From a virus: a stretch of DNA of 44,729 nt. Positions within the stretch are counted from its first letter, which is position 1. Each line of letters starts with the position of its first letter. Below are positions 14,686 through 22,744 of the stretch, in pieces. The DNA lies in the IMG/VR virus record IMGVR_UViG_3300038415_000032, positions 1 through 44,729 of that record, one strand, 5' to 3'. A program made the translations under genes and the position numbers. A model generated the notes under the pieces. It did no database searches. It was not told where the DNA came from and saw only the letters and a list, made by a program, of their open reading frames with translations.

Positions 14686-15354
14686 ATGAACCAAGACCAA
14701 GCCGTATCTATAGTCACCAAACTCATAATCGCCGCCTGCGCCGGCATCGCAGCCAAGTTGGGCTTCAGCTCTGACCTTGCCGGCCTATCCGCCACCATTG
14801 CGCCAGCCATCGTTGCGCTCGCCGTGTTTGCCTATTCGCACTGGTATAACGGCCAGTCGCTTGGCCAGCCTCCGATTGTCTCGCCGCTCCCGGCTGGCTG
14901 GTCTGTGATCCAGTCCGGCGGGAGCGTGCCGCTTGGCCAGCCTCCGATTGTCTCGCCGCTCCCGAAGGTGCGCCGCCTGGTCACCCTGTTAGCGCTGGGC
15001 GCTATTGCGGTGTCGTTGACCGGCTGCACTTCGGTCTATACCAACGGCTGCGTGACGGTCGTACAGACGCGCGGGTTTGGCCTGCGTGTCACCGCCACCG
15101 GCAGCAGCACGTCCACTCCGGAGATTGACTTTGGGGCGTTCAGCTCCTACATGTCCGTCTATCCGACCAGCACCAACGCGCTAAGCTGCGCCCCGTTCTT
15201 CACCACGGCCACCGCGAACACGACCATCAATCCGTTTGATGTCGGCATCAATGAGACCATAGGCGCCGGCAACGTGACCGCCAACATCGGAACTAACGGC
15301 ACGAGCGGCGCCAGCACCATCATCCCTAAGGTGGCCAAGCCGCAGGTGAACTGA
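14686..15354 (+). CDS. Holin-like and lipoprotein (o-spanin-like) fusion, 222 aa
   Basis: Residues about 7-52 form two hydrophobic segments (TKLIIAACAGIAAKLGFSSD and IAPAIVALAVFAYSHWYN), like a small holin. A Pro-rich linker follows with a repeated LGQPPIVSPLP. After a basic stretch (KVRRLV) there is a second export signal ending in a lipobox, TLLALGAIAVSLTGC, and then a Ser/Thr/Asn-rich domain resembling an outer-membrane spanin or surface lipoprotein. One polypeptide thus carries two usually separate lysis functions. An internal start at the second signal is possible. It lies next to the spanin-like gene and the papain-like peptidase; the next start overlaps by coupling. Confidence 0.6.
   Translation: MNQDQAVSIVTKLIIAACAGIAAKLGFSSDLAGLSATIAPAIVALAVFAYSHWYNGQSLGQPPIVSPLPAGWSVIQSGGSVPLGQPPIVSPLPKVRRLVTLLALGAIAVSLTGCTSVYTNGCVTVVQTRGFGLRVTATGSSTSTPEIDFGAFSSYMSVYPTSTNALSCAPFFTTATANTTINPFDVGINETIGAGNVTANIGTNGTSGASTIIPKVAKPQVN
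14859..14963 (+). repeat. Two in-frame 33-bp direct repeats, period 72 bp
   Basis: Bases 14859-14891 and 14931-14963 are identical (starting GCTTGGCCAGCCTCCGATTG). The period of 72 bp is 24 codons, so the reading frame is kept and the peptide LGQPPIVSPLP appears twice in the linker between the holin-like and lipoprotein-like parts. It probably arose by tandem duplication. Confidence 0.9.
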
Positions 15355-15355
15355 C

Positions 15356-16117
15356 ATGAACAAATCCACCATCGGCCGCAAGTATGGATGGCGCGCGGAA
15401 CGCCCTGACCATCGCGACTTCAAGTTCATTCCCAAGCTTGACCGTGATGTTCAGCCGCTGCCGGTGGTGGTTGACCTACGGCCGTCCATGCCTCCAGTGT
15501 ATGACCAGGGCTCGCTGGGCTCCTGCACCGCGAACGCCATCGCCGCTGCCTATGACTATGAGCGTGGCAAACAAGGACTCGGGTTCATCACTCCGTCCCG
15601 CCTGTTCGTCTACGCCAACGAGCGCCTCAACGAATGCGTCCAGCTCACGGATGACTCTGGTGCTCAAATCCGCGACGGCGTGGCATCGGTGGCTAAGCAG
15701 GGCGTCTGCCCGGAATCCGAGTGGCCGTATGACATCAGCCAGTTCAGCGTGGTTCCACCACAGTCATGCTACGACGACGCACTGAAAGACCAAGTGCTCC
15801 AGTATCACGCCGTTGACCTTTACGACATCAAGGCGGCACTGGCGCAGGCTCAGCCCGTCATAATCGGTATCAGCGTGTTCGATTCGTTTGAAAACTCGCA
15901 GGTCAGCCAGACCGGCGTCGTCCCAATGCCGGGGCCGAACGAGTCCTGCCTCGGTGGCCATGCCGTCCTGATTGTCGGCTACGACTGCAACAAGGGTGTG
16001 TATATCGTGCGGAATTCATGGGGCAGTGGATGGGGACAGTCGGGCTACTTCACCCTCCCGTTCGCATATCTGGAGCAGAATGGCTCCGACTTCTGGACTT
16101 TGGTTCAGGTGGAATAA
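15356..16117 (+). CDS. Papain-like (C1 family) cysteine peptidase
   Basis: The 253-aa protein shows the C1 triad: Gln51 and Cys57 in VYDQGSLGSCTANAIAAAYD, His202 in GGHAVLIVGYD, and Asn220 in VRNSWGSGWGQSGYF. N-terminal residues (YGWRAERPDHRDFKF) match those of related bacterial and phage C1A-like proteins. No signal peptide is seen. It follows the holin/lipoprotein gene by one base, the place where a phage normally has its endolysin, and I recognise no muramidase, amidase or transglycosylase elsewhere. It may cleave peptidoglycan peptide bonds or process virion or host proteins. The 3' end overlaps the opposing terminase gene by 13 bases. Confidence 0.85.
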   Translation: MNKSTIGRKYGWRAERPDHRDFKFIPKLDRDVQPLPVVVDLRPSMPPVYDQGSLGSCTANAIAAAYDYERGKQGLGFITPSRLFVYANERLNECVQLTDDSGAQIRDGVASVAKQGVCPESEWPYDISQFSVVPPQSCYDDALKDQVLQYHAVDLYDIKAALAQAQPVIIGISVFDSFENSQVSQTGVVPMPGPNESCLGGHAVLIVGYDCNKGVYIVRNSWGSGWGQSGYFTLPFAYLEQNGSDFWTLVQVE

Positions 16118-17964
16118 TTCAGCGCGCCTTCTTTCCACGACTCGCGCGCCTTCGTTTTAAGCGTCTGCTTCCATGAGCCGCCCTGTTTCCGGGGTGTCTC
16201 TTTTAGTCTCAGGCTGGCGATGGTGAACCCGCGCCGGCGAGCGCCCTCGATGCCGATGGCCAGCGAGTCGAACAAGTCAGGCGAGCGGCCGGTCTTCTTC
16301 TTCATCTCCGACTTGGGCTCCACCTCAATCTTGTTGCCGGACACGGTAGTCCACTCACGCTGGCAGCCTTCCTGCATGACGGATTCAGTCAGTCCACGAA
16401 GCTGCTGCGCCTCGATGACAAGCCGAACGGAATACCACAGCTCGGTGATGAACTTGGAGTAGTGTTCGTCGCACCGCTTCGGCCGCACCGTCCCGTTCTT
16501 TTCGGTGATGGTCTCGGTCGAGGAGACTGGCCGTGCTGACGGCGAGCCGCCGCAATCAATCGAGTTGACCTGTGGCGACCAGAGCCGGCCAAACGCCGTG
16601 ACCAGCGTCGTCCTCATGCCCGAGTCGAAGAAGAAGCTCTCCGGCGGGATGTTGGCGGTGTCGCACTGGGTCTTGACGAAGGCGACAATCTGCTCCTCTG
16701 GCGGCACGTCAATCTTCACATTGACCGGGCAGAGGATGATGCGCGAAATGGCGATAATCTGGCGGTGCTTGGACTGGAAAGGATTCTGCTGGGCGATGTT
16801 CGGAATCAGGTCGTCCGAGCCCTCCGTCCACGCCTGCTGCCCAATCTCCAGCTCGCCGTAGATACAGCGGTCTCCGCCCACGCCAGAGTAGGCCGCGTCA
16901 AGGAAGGAAATCTTCGTACGCTGCTCGTTCAACCACTCCGGGTCGTCCAAAGCCTGATTCTTCAGGCAGAGCTGGCGGGTGATGACGCGGCGGCTGCCCT
17001 GTCCCTTGGGCATCATGCCTTGGTTCATCATCGTGAACTGAAGCGAGTCCTTGCCATACCGCTCGATGTCGCGGTCAATCGCTGCCTGAGTGATGAGCGG
17101 GATGCCCAGCTTGCCATCAAGGTTCGGTGAGTCGGTTCCCACGAGCTGCACACAGACCCCGCCGAACCGGGTAGGCCACGTCTTTGTCTCTGGAGACTGG
17201 TCAACACCGCCCTCCCATCCTCCGATGGCCTCAGCGGGCTCGCAGAGAACACCTAGGGCGTCCGTGGTCTCCTTCGGGTTGCCAAGCCCCATGACCTTGA
17301 AGTCCTCGTTCTTGTCCATGTTTGAGACGGAGAACACGAACATGGATGGCAGGAGCTGGAGCTCGTCCGCCGACAGCCTGACCCGCTTGTTCTTGATTCC
17401 GATGAACGAGCCGAGGCCTTGGTAGTTGCCACCGACAAGACAAGGGACGCCAATGATGCCGTTACGGAAGTCGCGGCCATCAACCGAGTCGGACTTGCTG
17501 TCGGTGACAATGCGCTGTTTGCCCTCAATCAGGTTGCCCGGAAGGCCAGGGAAGCGGCGTCGGGCAATCTTGTGGTATTTCTTGATTTCACCCCAGATGC
17601 GGTCTTCGAGGCGCTCGCGGGTGGTGGAGCAAATCAGGACGGTGGTGCATTCCGGCCAGACGTAGTAGTCGGCCAGCATGGTCACGCCGGCGGTGTTCGT
17701 CTTGCCGCTGGAGGCCGGCCCCATGACGCCGATGGCGCGATGGTCGAGGTAGCTCTGGAGCTGGAGCTCGTTCCAGCGGTGCCACGTAAGCTCGTCCGGC
17801 CAGAGAACGGACATCAGCTTCTTCATGTGCCAGAACATCCCGTTTCCGCGCGGCTGGCCATCCTTGCCAATCCACTGTCCACCCTTGCGGAGCATATATT
17901 TCTCCACCTCGAAGGCGCTGGTTCCCGCCCTGAAGGCGATTCCGTATCGGTTGAGTATGGCCAT
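16105..17964 (-). CDS. terL: Terminase large subunit (packaging ATPase/nuclease)
   Basis: The start is set at ATG 17964; TTG 17976 is in frame but poor. The 619-aa protein has a Walker A variant in VMGPASSGKTNTAG (residues about 80-93) and a Walker B-like VRLSADELQLLP. In the C-terminal nuclease domain it has SFLDAAYSGVGGDRCIYG (first acidic motif), FFFDSGMRTTLV, and a final SPDLFDSLAIGIEGARRRG (RNase H-like metal site). It cuts concatemeric DNA and pumps it through the portal. The gene is reversed relative to all other late genes. Its 5' end is 14 bp from the divergent tail gene and its 3' end overlaps the peptidase gene. No small subunit was recognised. Confidence 0.9.
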   Translation of the reverse strand: MAILNRYGIAFRAGTSAFEVEKYMLRKGGQWIGKDGQPRGNGMFWHMKKLMSVLWPDELTWHRWNELQLQSYLDHRAIGVMGPASSGKTNTAGVTMLADYYVWPECTTVLICSTTRERLEDRIWGEIKKYHKIARRRFPGLPGNLIEGKQRIVTDSKSDSVDGRDFRNGIIGVPCLVGGNYQGLGSFIGIKNKRVRLSADELQLLPSMFVFSVSNMDKNEDFKVMGLGNPKETTDALGVLCEPAEAIGGWEGGVDQSPETKTWPTRFGGVCVQLVGTDSPNLDGKLGIPLITQAAIDRDIERYGKDSLQFTMMNQGMMPKGQGSRRVITRQLCLKNQALDDPEWLNEQRTKISFLDAAYSGVGGDRCIYGELEIGQQAWTEGSDDLIPNIAQQNPFQSKHRQIIAISRIILCPVNVKIDVPPEEQIVAFVKTQCDTANIPPESFFFDSGMRTTLVTAFGRLWSPQVNSIDCGGSPSARPVSSTETITEKNGTVRPKRCDEHYSKFITELWYSVRLVIEAQQLRGLTESVMQEGCQREWTTVSGNKIEVEPKSEMKKKTGRSPDLFDSLAIGIEGARRRGFTIASLRLKETPRKQGGSWKQTLKTKARESWKEGALNYST

Positions 17965-17978
17965 ACCTGTTTGCAAGG

Positions 17979-20900
17979 ATGATAACAGTTGCAGGCCAAT
18001 CCTTCAAGGTGTATTACTGGGATGTGAGTTTTCTCAAAGATTTCATCGGCGGATTCCTTGGTGGAGTTGACTCCGGAGTTAATCCGCATCTTCTGCCGCG
18101 CAACAAGCTCGCATGGATGGTGAACGGAACCGTGCGTGGCGGCTACTGCTCGCCCCGGCCAAAGTTTCCCGCATACAACTTCACTGATGGCGGGGCGCTG
18201 GTCATCGGAGGATCCAACACCTGCGCCAACTTCGTCCAGAACGGAGTCTTCCAGGGTGCAACCGAGAAGTCGTATCACCCGAACAAAAGTTCAATCCTGC
18301 CCGGCCCGACGTTCTTCGCCCTGATAAGTGGACGGCTGTTCGGGTTCACGCCGGACTACATCGTCAGCAGCGTGGGCGTTTATTCCCCGTCCCCCGGCAG
18401 CATCGCGCTCAAGGAGTTCACACCGATTATTTCAGCTGGTGTTCCCGACCTGAATTCAATCACGGCAACGCAGGCATGGTTGGGTCAGGCGGAGAACTAC
18501 CTGATTATCCAGGATGGCTCGACTCCGAACCCGCTGGTGTTCGATGGCAACAATTCCTTCCGGTCGCTCTCGTTGCAGACGCAGATTGCGGTTTTTAACA
18601 CTGCTTCAACGAATGTCGCCCCGTCGGTCGGCTCGACTCTGACGGTTTCCAGCGCGAATTTTTCAACCGCACCAACCACCACAACGCCACAGCCGCTGTC
18701 TGTTTATTCAGGAGCAACAGGCGCGTTCATCGGCCAGATGTCCATTGGTTTTCCTCCTGCTGGTTTTTATGACGCCCTCTTGAATACGACAGGCGCTCAC
18801 ACATTCACAATAGGAGACGCTGTTTATCTTCAAAGCTACGCCACCATATACAGCAATCAAACATTGGCAATCAATGCGTCCTATCCGTTTGCCTACGCTA
18901 ACAATCTGACCGTTGGGACTTCGGACGCCAACAACGCGAATACCACCGCCGGCTTTGTTGCCGGCTCCCTGACGGCACTGGTGACGGTTCAGCAATACAA
19001 ATCCCAAAGTGGAGCACCTTTTGGAAGTCCGATGGTTCCAGGTGCTACAACGCAGGTCACTTCATCTCAAATCACGCCCTCGATGATTTCTTCCGGCAGC
19101 TTCAACATCATCCTGCCGTCAGACCCGTATGGCTCCAATTCAAAAATCACAGCCATCACGCTTCAATACCAGACTTCGGTTCAGTCCGTCAATGCGACCT
19201 ATACGCCGATTGGGGTGATTGCATCCACGACAAGCTCCGGCTCTCCTTACGGGGTCACTTTCACAAACAGCCAGCCATATCCCTCCACGTCTCCGTCAGG
19301 AGCAACCGTCTTCGTCGGCTCAAACTCCTCGTCGCCCGGCTCGAATTTCCAATGCACTATTTCAAGTGCTCCCGCTCCCGGAAGCGTTGCCAGCTACATT
19401 CTCACAAACCAGTCGGTAGTCTCTGGAACAAGCCTTTCTAATTGTGTCCTGCAAACTCTAGTCGGCATCCCCTGCGGCAAGCAGTGGGCATATTGCCAGG
19501 GTCGCATCTGGACTACGCTTCCAAGCGGGACGCAGTTTGTGGCCGGCGACATCGTGGGCGGTTCTAGCGGCACGGCGGCGAACAACTTCCTCGACGCAAT
19601 CCTATACACGATGCAGAACACGCTGCTATCGAATGGCGGCACATTTTCACTGCCTGGCAACTACGGCTCAATCCGGGCGATGGTCGTCGCACCGACAATG
19701 AACGTCGCGCTGGGTCAGGGGCCGTTGCAGGTGATGACCGCGCAGTGCATTTTCAGCGTGAATGCTCCGGCGGACATCACCACATGGGCGAGCCTGACGA
19801 CTCCGATTGTCACCGTCTCGCTGATTGGAGCGGGCGCACTCGGCCAGTGGTCGTCCATCCCGGTCAATGGGGACATCCTGTTCCGCGCTCCAGACGGCAT
19901 CCGGTCAATGACCATCGCCTCGCTGGACTTCTACAAGTGGAACAACACGCCATGCAGCCATGAAGTTGGCCGCGCCATCGATGGCGACCAGGAAAACCTG
20001 CTGGACTTCTGCTCTGCTGTGCAGTTTGACAACCGGATTATCTTCGGCTGCTCTCCAGTCTCCGGCGCGAACGGGACGACGTTTCAAAACGCCGTGGTGA
20101 TAAACCTAGATTCCGTCAGCAACCTGCAATCAAAGTCGCCCTCGGTCTGGGATGGGGTGTGGCAGTCCGTCAACGCCCTGCAACTGATGACGGGAGTGTT
20201 CCACAACACGGCGCGGTGCTTTATGTTCACGTCCAACGGAACATCCATCGGACTCTCGGAGATTCTGTCCACCACCGACGGTCAGGACATCGCTGGAACC
20301 GATGACACGCTTTTCCAGCTTGAATCTCCAGTCCTGTTCGACCCGAATGAAATCAAGGGAGAATATGACCTGCTGCGACTTGAGGATGGTGAGGTCTATT
20401 TCCAGAACCTGCTGGGCTTGGTCACGTTCACGGTGGAGTTCAGGCCGGACTACGACCCGAACTGGCATCTGTGGTATTCATGGACGGTGGACAACACCGG
20501 CGGCAACAAGCCTTATGCCACCCGCATGGGTCTTGGATGTCCCATTGGCTCCGGCGGCTCGACTTCTGGAAATCAGAACCGGGATGGCTACGACTTTCAG
20601 GTGAGAATCACCATTTCAACCGGCTCCGCTCAGTTCATGGGTGCGGCGTTCAAGGCGTCAAAAGTTCCAAAAAGCGAGTTTGCCATGCCGATTGTGAACG
20701 TCCCTGTGCCTCCGGCTCCGCCTGCCCCTCCACTGCTGAAGCAGATGTTCGCCGGGTTTGGAGCTCCGACGAACCAGAATCCGGGAGCGCAGGCAGGCAT
20801 TTATTTCGATGCGGCCAACCAGGAGTTTTATCTGTGGCTCGGAACACAATGGGACGGCGGCATCACGCCGACAGGAGCTACGGTGATTGCGGCCGGCTGC

Positions 20901-21194
20901 CAGGCGTTCGCCGGCTCAGGTGCGCCAACGCCAGCCACTCCAACGCCAGCGAACAACGCGGGTTCATATTTCGACTACACGAACTCGGCGGTTTATTTCT
21001 GGAATCCTCTTGGCTACTGGGGTGATGATGTCACCGCCAATGGCGGCGGCGCTGTGGCATCGCTGGGGCAGGATTATTTCAACGGCAACGGAGCTCCGAC
21101 CACCCAGAAACCGGCGGACGGTGCAGGGATGTATTACGATTTGACCACGCTGACCCTTTACAACTGGAACACAACGAACAATACTTGGATATGA
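17979..21194 (+). CDS. Large tail protein (nozzle/hub-like) with C-terminal repeat modules, 1071 aa
   Basis: ATG 17979 is preceded by AAGG. The N-terminal 850 residues are beta-rich, with segments such as AWLGQAENYLIIQDGSTPNP and CGKQWAYCQGRIWTTLPSGT. A further segment is GDILFRAPDGIRSMTIASLD. These are similar in style to tubular tail protein B / tail needle-hub proteins of podoviruses. After a Pro linker (VPVPPAPPAPPLL) there are three related modules of about 45 residues. The protein probably forms the tail tube or nozzle with the modules exposed at the tip. It is divergent from terL with only 14 bases between start codons. The exact homologue in T7 or P22 cannot be fixed from sequence alone. 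Confidence 0.7.
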   Translation: MITVAGQSFKVYYWDVSFLKDFIGGFLGGVDSGVNPHLLPRNKLAWMVNGTVRGGYCSPRPKFPAYNFTDGGALVIGGSNTCANFVQNGVFQGATEKSYHPNKSSILPGPTFFALISGRLFGFTPDYIVSSVGVYSPSPGSIALKEFTPIISAGVPDLNSITATQAWLGQAENYLIIQDGSTPNPLVFDGNNSFRSLSLQTQIAVFNTASTNVAPSVGSTLTVSSANFSTAPTTTTPQPLSVYSGATGAFIGQMSIGFPPAGFYDALLNTTGAHTFTIGDAVYLQSYATIYSNQTLAINASYPFAYANNLTVGTSDANNANTTAGFVAGSLTALVTVQQYKSQSGAPFGSPMVPGATTQVTSSQITPSMISSGSFNIILPSDPYGSNSKITAITLQYQTSVQSVNATYTPIGVIASTTSSGSPYGVTFTNSQPYPSTSPSGATVFVGSNSSSPGSNFQCTISSAPAPGSVASYILTNQSVVSGTSLSNCVLQTLVGIPCGKQWAYCQGRIWTTLPSGTQFVAGDIVGGSSGTAANNFLDAILYTMQNTLLSNGGTFSLPGNYGSIRAMVVAPTMNVALGQGPLQVMTAQCIFSVNAPADITTWASLTTPIVTVSLIGAGALGQWSSIPVNGDILFRAPDGIRSMTIASLDFYKWNNTPCSHEVGRAIDGDQENLLDFCSAVQFDNRIIFGCSPVSGANGTTFQNAVVINLDSVSNLQSKSPSVWDGVWQSVNALQLMTGVFHNTARCFMFTSNGTSIGLSEILSTTDGQDIAGTDDTLFQLESPVLFDPNEIKGEYDLLRLEDGEVYFQNLLGLVTFTVEFRPDYDPNWHLWYSWTVDNTGGNKPYATRMGLGCPIGSGGSTSGNQNRDGYDFQVRITISTGSAQFMGAAFKASKVPKSEFAMPIVNVPVPPAPPAPPLLKQMFAGFGAPTNQNPGAQAGIYFDAANQEFYLWLGTQWDGGITPTGATVIAAGCQAFAGSGAPTPATPTPANNAGSYFDYTNSAVYFWNPLGYWGDDVTANGGGAVASLGQDYFNGNGAPTTQKPADGAGMYYDLTTLTLYNWNTTNNTWI
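20745..21191 (+). repeat. Three degenerate protein modules G-x-G-A-P-T ... W at the tail-protein C-terminus
   Basis: Three consecutive segments start FAGFGAPTNQNPG, FAGSGAPTPATPT and FNGNGAPTTQKPA. Each continues with G-x-Y-F/Y-D, then an aromatic-x-W strand and a final W. The period is about 45-60 codons. A fourth related copy ends the 12315-12701 protein. The pattern resembles small beta modules of fibres and could mediate attachment. Confidence 0.65.
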
Positions 21195-22744
21195 GAAACT
21201 TCTTCATCGCGCTGGCAACGGCGTTAACGCTGGCTGCGAGCGCCACTCAGTTTTACTACAACTCGTTCACGACGAACACCGACGCCAATGCGCTCGCTAT
21301 GGCAACCAACATCGCCAACGCGGCTATTCAGAATCAGCTTTCCGTTTCGATTAACTCGCAGGTCATTGAGGCTGCGGGCGGGCTGGACACTAACAATTAC
21401 ACGCTTTTTACGGATACGAATGGTGCGGCTCTGTGGTGGTATCAGCAGGCGACGAACTTTGCCGGGACAAACCTACCGGCAAGCCTTGTCACCGTGCCGC
21501 AGCTTGCGTCAGCGACCAATTCACTGTGGACAAATTCAACAGCCTATCTTAACGGCGTGGCAACCACGGTGGCGAACACGGTATATTCTAACAATCCGTC
21601 CGGCTACCTGACACCATCGGCCACCAATGGACTGACCTATTTTGGAACCAACGTGGTGACATCTGTCGTCAGCGCGGGCGGTGTCACAATTACGCAGGTG
21701 AATACTTTGGCAGGAATTGCAGTAACCCTGACGGCCAGCGGAACCAACAACGTCAACGTTACCAACTTGAACGCGACCAGCCTTGCCTCCTACGGTGCAT
21801 TTACCACTCTGGCTTCTTCATGGACGAACTACGTTGCCCCGTATCTGGACTACACAAACGCCTCCACCTATACGAATCCACTGCTTTCAGCAGTCTCGGC
21901 GGCGGCTACCTATCAGACGACTGGAGCGTATCTAACAGCGCAATCGAATCTGGATTACAGCAACGTGACCAATCCTCCAGCAATCCCGTCCACCAACGGG
22001 CTCGTGACGGCGGCAATCACCAACGGGCTTGCAACGACGAACTGGGTGCAGTCGCAGGGTTACACCAACGCTGGAATCCTTGCTTCCTACGCCACCACCA
22101 ACTACGTCAACAATGCCATGCTGACTGTGGTTTCTCCGTCGCAGTTGAACAACGCCAGCAATGCACTTCAAACTGAAATCTCAGCGAACTCTGACAGCAT
22201 TGCCGCCGCATGGCCTACAAGCCAGCCGTTCATCGGAAGCATTCTCGTCGTGTCCAACATGACGGTCTCTCTGGCGACGACCAACGGCGTCATCACCGCA
22301 ACACTTGGAAGCTACGGTGGCGCAGTGGCAGGGTTCCAGCCGTCCAGCCAGAACCTAACCAACTGGTCGTCAATCCCCACGAACACCATCCTGCTGACAA
22401 CCAACGTAATCACTTCGATTACCGCCGGGACAACGGCAAGTGTTGCGCTGTCGAACAGCGTATCTGGTGGAATCATCGCCACGATTGGAGCCACCTACAC
22501 CGGCCAGTCTCCGGCAGCGTGGCAGTCAGTCACGTTCACCACTCCGGCGGTTTCTGGCAACTCATATTCTGGCACATGGTCATCGGCGCTGCTCGCCACG
22601 CCTACTTCCTTGAAGGTGTATTACGCTGGGGCGTCCTACACGGTTTCCACGCTGACTGCCACCACAACTGGATTCACATACGCCGACTCTGGAAACTCCA
22701 TCGGCACGAACAAAACAGTAACCGTGATTGGATTCTGCTACTGA
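21191..22744 (+). CDS. Tail fibre-like protein with signal peptide, paralogue 1 (517 aa)
   Basis: ATG 21191 overlaps the preceding stop (ATGA). The N-terminus MRNFFIALATALTLAASATQ is a good Sec signal with an A-S-A cleavage site, followed by FYYNSFTTNTDANALA. The body is Thr/Asn/Ser/Ala-rich with repeated motifs (VANTVYSNNPSGYLT, NLDYSNVTNPPAIPSTNGLV, QNLTNWSSIPTNTILLTTNV), a fibrous beta architecture. The next gene encodes a diverged copy of much of this sequence. It is probably a receptor-binding fibre; the signal peptide is unexpected for a cytoplasmically assembled virion. Confidence 0.7.
   Translation: MRNFFIALATALTLAASATQFYYNSFTTNTDANALAMATNIANAAIQNQLSVSINSQVIEAAGGLDTNNYTLFTDTNGAALWWYQQATNFAGTNLPASLVTVPQLASATNSLWTNSTAYLNGVATTVANTVYSNNPSGYLTPSATNGLTYFGTNVVTSVVSAGGVTITQVNTLAGIAVTLTASGTNNVNVTNLNATSLASYGAFTTLASSWTNYVAPYLDYTNASTYTNPLLSAVSAAATYQTTGAYLTAQSNLDYSNVTNPPAIPSTNGLVTAAITNGLATTNWVQSQGYTNAGILASYATTNYVNNAMLTVVSPSQLNNASNALQTEISANSDSIAAAWPTSQPFIGSILVVSNMTVSLATTNGVITATLGSYGGAVAGFQPSSQNLTNWSSIPTNTILLTTNVITSITAGTTASVALSNSVSGGIIATIGATYTGQSPAAWQSVTFTTPAVSGNSYSGTWSSALLATPTSLKVYYAGASYTVSTLTATTTGFTYADSGNSIGTNKTVTVIGFCY

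Noticed and set aside
17419-17982. Plus-strand frame of 187 codons under terL
   Set aside because: Antisense to the conserved ATPase domain, including the Walker A codons.
22210-22743. N-terminal extension of the second fibre gene
   Set aside because: His/Arg/Trp-rich translation of the first fibre gene in another frame; the signal peptide and TGATG overlap at 22744 mark the real start.
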